Shown piece by piece: positions 59,654-64,000 of a stretch of DNA of 64,000 bases (its first letter is position 1; the number at the start of each line of letters is the position of its first letter). Below the pieces are notes generated by a model, which saw only the letters and a list, made by a program, of their open reading frames with translations, made no database searches and was not told the origin of the DNA. The stretch spans positions 23,428-87,427 of the forward strand of contig JBPBQN010000082.1 of NCBI GenBank assembly GCA_050954865.1. The letters run 5' to 3'. This DNA comes from Mucilaginibacter_A sp050954865. GTDB lineage: Bacteria > Bacteroidota > Bacteroidia > Sphingobacteriales > Sphingobacteriaceae. The position numbers were made by a program, and so were the translations under genes.

Positions 59654-60439
59654 GTGAAGCAAGTTTTCTATAAATATCAAGGTGCCGGAAACGATTTTAT
59701 ACTGATAGACAACCGGTTACAGCAATTTAACCATCATCAACCCGAAGTAATTGCTAAAATTTGCGACCGTCGTTTTGGCATTGGTGGCGATGGCATCATG
59801 TTTTTGCAGCTAAAAGAAGCATTCGATTTTGAAATGGTGTATTACAACGCCGACGGCAAACCAAGCAGCATGTGCGGTAACGGCGGCCGTTGTATTGTTG
59901 CTTTTGCCAAATTTTTAGGGTTGATTGAACAGGAAACTAACTTTTTGGCAGTTGACGGCTCGCATTATGCCAAAATTTCCGAATCTGGTGATTGGGTGAG
60001 TTTGCAGATGATCGATGTAAACGAAATTAACCGTGACGGAGAAGCTTTTGTGCTGAACACAGGTTCGCCGCATTATGTACAATTGGTTGAAAACCTCGAA
60101 CAAAAAAATGTTTATCAGGATGGTTTTGCCATTAGAAATAATGAAATTTATCAAAAAGAAGGCATCAACATTAACTTTGTTGAGCCTTTAAACGATGGCT
60201 TTTTTGTACGAACTTTTGAGCGCGGCGTAGAAGCCGAAACCTACGCTTGCGGAACCGGCGTTACGGCAGTTGCTTTGGCAATGGCCAAAAATCAGCATAA
60301 AACCGGTGCTGTTTTTACCGACATAAAAGTTTTGGGCGGAGATTTAAGCGTGAAATTTAATTATGACGGTGCTGTTTTTACCGATATTTTTTTGGAAGGT
60401 CCCGCCAAACAGGTTTTCTCCGGAGAAATTGAACTATAA
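59654..60439 (+). CDS. dapF: Diaminopimelate epimerase
   Basis: Converts LL- to meso-DAP for lysine and peptidoglycan synthesis. 261 residues from a GTG start (MKQVFYKYQGAGNDFILID). Catalytic Cys pair in SSMCGNGGRC and YACGTGVTAV; substrate motifs FGIGGDGI, NTGSPHYV and GGDLSV are present. Two near-identical stretches coding GAVFTDI lie 63 bp apart near the C-terminus; both contain a dispersed-motif variant. A third copy encodes LKEAF. Confidence 0.95.
   Translation: MKQVFYKYQGAGNDFILIDNRLQQFNHHQPEVIAKICDRRFGIGGDGIMFLQLKEAFDFEMVYYNADGKPSSMCGNGGRCIVAFAKFLGLIEQETNFLAVDGSHYAKISESGDWVSLQMIDVNEINRDGEAFVLNTGSPHYVQLVENLEQKNVYQDGFAIRNNEIYQKEGININFVEPLNDGFFVRTFERGVEAETYACGTGVTAVALAMAKNQHKTGAVFTDIKVLGGDLSVKFNYDGAVFTDIFLEGPAKQVFSGEIEL
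59809..59822 (+). repeat. Dispersed motif copy in dapF
   Basis: GCTAAAAGAAGCAT, read as QLKEAF. Confidence 0.7.
60306..60319 (-). repeat. Dispersed motif copy in dapF (first of two)
   Basis: Plus-strand GTGCTGTTTTTACC followed by GACATAAAAG, read as GAVFTDIK. Confidence 0.65.
60369..60382 (-). repeat. Dispersed motif copy in dapF (second of two)
   Basis: Plus-strand GTGCTGTTTTTACC followed by GATATTTTTTTGG, read as GAVFTDIF. Confidence 0.65.
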
Positions 60440-60457
60440 AATAGCTGAAAACAATTA

Positions 60458-60471
60458 ATGCTTCTTTTATC
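60458..60471 (-). repeat. Dispersed motif copy, exact
   Basis: Plus-strand ATGCTTCTTTTATC followed by GACCTAAATTCTGC, between dapF and the helicase gene. Confidence 0.9.
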
Positions 60472-60572
60472 GACCTAAATTCTGCAAAAAGAATTTTTCT
60501 TTTAAGGTAATTCTGACTACGTTTGAAACTTTGCCTGATCGTAAAAGCGATTGACCAGCTATTTTACAGACC

Positions 60573-63461
60573 ATGTTGAGAGTTGACAGTAGTAAACCTT
60601 GTAAAATTATTTATGCCATTTGCAGGCATGAATATTTTTCATTTATGATTGAACCGCACGTTGTTCAACTCAACCCAAACGGCGAATACTCGCTTACACA
60701 TCAACGTTTATTTACCAATACGGCGGAGGAATTTGCGGATTATCTGGATGATACTGATCGCAAGCTGATCAAAATTTTGCAGGAAACGGAACAGAGCCAC
60801 ATCATTGTTAAATATTATAAAAAACCGATCCGGCCGGTAGAGTTTTTCTCTAAAATTTATACAGAAGATCTGTACGAAACCATTCGCCCCAAAATAGAAA
60901 AAAAGCTTGGCGAAGCATTGTCTTTACTTCCCGGAAAAGAATTGTGTGTGATGAGCCGCGAAGGTTATCCGGCCGAACGCATTGTAAAACTGGCGGATGA
61001 ACCGGCAACCGTTTTGTTCCACTTCCGCAGAAACGAAACCGAAACGCGCTATTATCCAACCATCAAATACAAAGGCCAGCGCATCGAATTTATGTACAAA
61101 GGCGCAGATATTATTTGCAACCAGCCGGCGTATTTGCTTTTGGAAGATGTGCTTTATTATTTTGAAAAAGATATTGAAGGCAAAAAATTGCTTCCGTTTT
61201 TAGAGCGGCGTTACATTTCGATTCCAAAATCTTCTGAAAAAACGTATTACGAAAAATTTGTGGCACCGCTGATTGAAAAATATCCGGTTTATGCACAAGG
61301 TTTTGAAATTATCAGCGAACGTTTTAATGCGGAACCCATTTTAAAACCGGTTTATGCGGAAGGCGGCGTTTCGCAGATTCAGCTTTTATTTCGCTACGGC
61401 CAAGCGGTTTTTCCTTATGATGACGGCCGGCAGGTTTCGGTTAGGATTGAAAATAATAATGATCAATACTGTTTTTACCGCATTAAAAGAAGCATCGCCT
61501 GGGAGAAAAAGAAGTTTTTAGAGCTTGAAAATTTAGGGCTAAAAACAGTATCGAACCTTTTTCAGAACCTGGAAGTTGCGCATTTGGAAGAGGAAGAAGA
61601 TGCCTCGCTTTCAGTTTTTAACTGGCTGAATGAACATCATGATTTACTAATCGAAAGTGGTTTCGAGATTGAACAACCTGAAGGTGATAAAAAGTTTTTT
61701 TACGCCAGTCCGAAAATCAACCTCGAAATTCGTGAAGGAAATGACTGGTTTGATATTTACGCCATTGTTTATTTTGGCAGTTACCAGATTCCGTTTATCG
61801 AGCTAAAACAACATATTTTAAACCGTCGGCGCGAGTTTATTTTGCCTTCCGGCGAGATCGCGGTGATTCCAGAAAAATGGTTTTCGCAATATGGCAATCT
61901 ACTTTATTTCAGCAATCATTCGGATAAATTACAGCTTAAAAAGCATCATATCGGCCTGATTAACGAACTGGCAACAAGCGATTATGCAGAAGTAACCATG
62001 AACCGCAAGCTGCAACAGCTTAATAATTTTGAAAGCCTGGAAGAAATTCCGCTGCCGCAGCATTTTAACGGTCAACTGCGCTCGTACCAAAAAGCAGGTT
62101 ACGACTGGTTTCATTTTCTGAAAAAATATCATTTCGGCGGTTGCCTGGCAGATGATATGGGTTTGGGCAAAACCATCCAGACGCTGGCTTTGCTGCAAAA
62201 AACGAAAGAAGAACATCCATCGGGCAAGGTAACTTCGCTGATTGTGATGCCAACTTCGCTGGTGCATAACTGGATTAATGAAGCCAAAAAGTTTGCGCCG
62301 GAGATCGAAATCCTAGTTCATACCGGCAGTTTCCGGCAGCGCGATATTTCCATTTTCAGTAATTATGATCTGGTGATTACCACTTACGGCATCACGCGGA
62401 TTGACGTGGCTTTGCTGAAAGATTTCTTTTTTGAATACATTATTTTGGATGAGAGCCAGAACATCAAAAACGCTTCTTCCAAATCTTTTCAGGCGGTAAC
62501 GGAATTAAAATCGCGTTTTAAACTGATTTTAAGCGGTACGCCGGTAGAAAATTCGGTGAATGATTTGTGGACGCAGATGTCGTTTATCAATCCTGGCTTA
62601 CTCGGAAATCAGGCTTATTTTCAGAATAATTTTGTGATCCCGATCGAGAAAAAAAAGGACGAAGAAAAAGCGCAACGTTTGCAAACGCTAATCAAACCCT
62701 TTATTTTAAGGCGAACAAAAGAACAGGTTGCTACCGAACTTCCTTCTAAAACCGAAAATTTATTTTATTCGGAAATGACGGAAGATCAAGCCGACGAATA
62801 TGAAAAAGTAAAATCAGAATACCGGAACGAACTCTTAAAAAGCATTGAAGAAGGCACTTTTGCGCAAGCCAAATTGCATGTTTTGCAGGGATTGATTAAG
62901 CTTAGGCAAATTGCCAATCATCCGCGTTTGATAAATGAGGATTACGAAGGCAGCTCTGGCAAATTCGATGATGTTTGGCACATGCTAATTAACGCATTGG
63001 AAGGCGGCCACAAAGTGCTGGTGTTTTCGCAGTTTGTAAGGCAACTGACTATTTTCAGGCAGGAACTAGATCGGCATGATATTGCGTACGCTTATTTGGA
63101 TGGAAAAACGAAAAATCGGGAAGAAATTATCCACAAGTTCCAGGAAAATGAGGATTTGCGCATTTTCCTGATTTCGATAAAAGCCGGCGGCGTTGGTTTG
63201 AATTTAACGGAAGCTGATTACGTTTTTATCCTTGATCCGTGGTGGAATCCAGCTGTAGAGCAACAGGCAATTGATCGGACGCATCGAATCGGTCAAACCA
63301 AAAAAGTCATCATTTATAAATTTATCACCAAAAATACCATTGAAGAAAAGATACTGCTTTTACAGCAACAAAAACAGCATGTTGCCAATGCTTTAATTAC
63401 TACGGAAAGTAGTTTTATCAAATCCCTGACGCCGGAAGATATTAGGGATTTGCTATTATAA
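60573..63461 (+). CDS. SNF2/SWI2-family DEAD/DEAH-type ATPase
   Basis: 962 residues. The N-terminal half (to about 500) is a family-specific region without known motif. The C-terminal Snf2 core has motif I DDMGLGKTIQTL, Ia VMPTSLVHNW, II as DESQN in place of DEAH, III LSGTPVEN, and V/VI ISIKAGGVGLNLTEADYVFILDPWWNPAVEQQAIDRTHRIGQ. Bacterial members resemble HepA/RapA-type nucleic-acid translocases; target unknown. I keep the first ATG (60573), because KIIYAICRHEYF upstream of the next Met looks conserved. Three dispersed-motif copies lie in the N-terminal half. Confidence 0.88.
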   Translation: MLRVDSSKPCKIIYAICRHEYFSFMIEPHVVQLNPNGEYSLTHQRLFTNTAEEFADYLDDTDRKLIKILQETEQSHIIVKYYKKPIRPVEFFSKIYTEDLYETIRPKIEKKLGEALSLLPGKELCVMSREGYPAERIVKLADEPATVLFHFRRNETETRYYPTIKYKGQRIEFMYKGADIICNQPAYLLLEDVLYYFEKDIEGKKLLPFLERRYISIPKSSEKTYYEKFVAPLIEKYPVYAQGFEIISERFNAEPILKPVYAEGGVSQIQLLFRYGQAVFPYDDGRQVSVRIENNNDQYCFYRIKRSIAWEKKKFLELENLGLKTVSNLFQNLEVAHLEEEEDASLSVFNWLNEHHDLLIESGFEIEQPEGDKKFFYASPKINLEIREGNDWFDIYAIVYFGSYQIPFIELKQHILNRRREFILPSGEIAVIPEKWFSQYGNLLYFSNHSDKLQLKKHHIGLINELATSDYAEVTMNRKLQQLNNFESLEEIPLPQHFNGQLRSYQKAGYDWFHFLKKYHFGGCLADDMGLGKTIQTLALLQKTKEEHPSGKVTSLIVMPTSLVHNWINEAKKFAPEIEILVHTGSFRQRDISIFSNYDLVITTYGITRIDVALLKDFFFEYIILDESQNIKNASSKSFQAVTELKSRFKLILSGTPVENSVNDLWTQMSFINPGLLGNQAYFQNNFVIPIEKKKDEEKAQRLQTLIKPFILRRTKEQVATELPSKTENLFYSEMTEDQADEYEKVKSEYRNELLKSIEEGTFAQAKLHVLQGLIKLRQIANHPRLINEDYEGSSGKFDDVWHMLINALEGGHKVLVFSQFVRQLTIFRQELDRHDIAYAYLDGKTKNREEIIHKFQENEDLRIFLISIKAGGVGLNLTEADYVFILDPWWNPAVEQQAIDRTHRIGQTKKVIIYKFITKNTIEEKILLLQQQKQHVANALITTESSFIKSLTPEDIRDLLL
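61466..61495. repeat. Close inverted pair of the motif inside the helicase gene
   Basis: ATACTGTTTTTACC (61466) and ATTAAAAGAAGCAT (61482) face each other with 2 bp between, read as YCFYRIKRSIAW. The arms are only partly complementary because one is the ACAGTAT and the other the GAAGCAT form. Confidence 0.75.
61538..61551 (+). repeat. Dispersed motif copy in helicase gene
   Basis: GCTAAAAACAGTAT after AAAATTTAGG, read as LKTVS; full A/T-tract context within coding sequence. Confidence 0.8.
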
Positions 63462-63462
63462 A

Positions 63463-64000
63463 TTATTCTGGTTTTTTTGCATTCGCGTTTTTAATCGAAT
63501 CCTGACGCTTTTTAGCCGCTTTTTTCTTCTTGTTAAAAAATCCTTTTAACAGGAAATTATGCTGCACTGCTTCCATATTCTGGCTAAAACCTTCTGTACC
63601 TTTTTTAACAGATTTCAGCGTTGAATTTGCCTGTTTTACCGTTCCTTCCAAATCATTTGCCAGCTTATCGCTTGATAATAATTTGCCGATGCTTCCTTTA
63701 CCATGGTTTATTTTGTAAACAATCTGCGTAAGATTATCCATCAAAACTTCGGCGTTATCGGCAACTTTGGTAACGCGGCCAATAATTTTATCTACATCAA
63801 TTGGGTTGATGGTATTTACGCGATCGCCGTTTTCCAACTCACCTGTAGTTTGTACGCCTGCATTGATTACAATTAATTTATCGCCCATTAACCCATCACT
63901 TCCAATGGCGGCTTTAACATCTTTTTTCAGGAACTTCTGCACATCTTTATTCAGCGTTAAATCAACCCGAACCGCGGTATCCGATACGATCCTGATATTT
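63463..64000 (-). CDS. MCE/MlaD-family protein, C-terminal part (cut by window edge)
   Basis: The visible 178 residues start within the MCE domain (VSDTAVRVDLTLNKDVQKFLKKD, then AAIGSDGLMGDKLIVINAG), followed by a helical region (VDKIIGRVTKVADNAEVLMDNL, GSIGKLLSSDKLANDLEGTVKQ) and a Lys-rich tail ending NAKKPE. This is the substrate-binding subunit of a phospholipid-transport ABC system. The N-terminal anchor lies beyond the right edge. It is convergent with the helicase gene, with 1 bp between the stops. Confidence 0.88.
   Translation of the reverse strand, partial: NIRIVSDTAVRVDLTLNKDVQKFLKKDVKAAIGSDGLMGDKLIVINAGVQTTGELENGDRVNTINPIDVDKIIGRVTKVADNAEVLMDNLTQIVYKINHGKGSIGKLLSSDKLANDLEGTVKQANSTLKSVKKGTEGFSQNMEAVQHNFLLKGFFNKKKKAAKKRQDSIKNANAKKPE

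Noticed and set aside
335..61551. The dispersed word as an ordinary Bacteroidota promoter
   Set aside because: It lacks the TAnnTTTG box with the needed spacing, lies inside genes on either strand, and sits at gene ends as often as at starts.

Overview
The window is a chromosomal stretch of a Bacteroidota bacterium, most like Sphingobacteriaceae (Pedobacter/Mucilaginibacter type). Evidence: a fused LpxC-FabZ, PorX (response regulator plus PglZ domain), the order HD protein-lpxD-lpxC/fabZ-lpxA-ABC ATPase-efp, a large outer-membrane beta-barrel protein, succinate dehydrogenase with a single five-helix-type cytochrome b, and almost no Shine-Dalgarno sequences. The family-level call is an inference. 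No rRNA, phage, insertion sequence or CRISPR array was seen.

Layout. 1-5.5 kb (minus): efp, an ABC ATPase, lpxA, lpxC/fabZ, lpxD and an HD hydrolase (lipid A synthesis). 5.7-10 kb (plus): porX, tsaE, alanine dehydrogenase, YihY-type membrane protein. 10-15 kb: a tricorn-like S41 protease (minus), two tiny His-rich exported proteins, a glycosyltransferase-like protein. 15-20 kb (plus): DUF4175 protein, anti-sigma kinase-like protein, ybeY, glutathione peroxidase; aat converges. 20.9-25.3 kb (minus): three reading frames of amidohydrolases, two of them one gene split by a frameshift. 25.4-29 kb: membrane protein, then trpE-trpG-trpC behind a Trp-codon leader peptide and a terminator. 29-29.6 kb: a decayed DUF433/DUF5615 toxin-antitoxin pair. 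29.7-32.7 kb: hflX, rbfA, M23 peptidase, TonB-C protein. 33 kb: an odd 112-nt tRNA-like gene, then an Lrp regulator. 33.8-41 kb: AddA-like helicase-nuclease, P4-type acid phosphatase, Gfo/Idh/MocA oxidoreductase, SnoaL-like protein, membrane protein, a Crp/Fnr gene with a stop codon. 41.2-47.5 kb (minus): a tight six-gene operon of DUF427, a flavin disulfide reductase, an OpuC/EgtUV-type ABC transporter, egtB and egtD (ergothioneine). 47.7-57 kb (minus): outer-membrane protein, YtxH protein, DsbD-like protein, sdhB-A-C. 57-64 kb: PdeM-like phosphoesterase, HtrA protease, dapF, SNF2 helicase, and the end of an MCE/MlaD protein.

The most striking signal is not a gene. A 14-bp word, GATAAAAGAAGCAT, and close variants (GGTAAAA.., ..ACAGCAT, ..AGTAT) occur about 45 times in 64 kb, about equally on both strands, in intergenic gaps and inside conserved genes. 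Many copies have an A/T tract ending about 4 bp upstream, often with RGG. Two close inverted pairs form hairpins behind genes. Density, balance, in-gene copies and terminator pairs all resemble the DNA uptake sequences of Neisseria and Pasteurellaceae, which I do not know to be described in Bacteroidota.

Other points of interest are a substrate-binding domain whose two halves appear in swapped order in the ABC permease, the co-location of ergothioneine synthesis with that transporter and a disulfide reductase, a leucine-type tRNA body with a GUC triplet, a candidate trp attenuator, and four genes with single-base or nonsense lesions.
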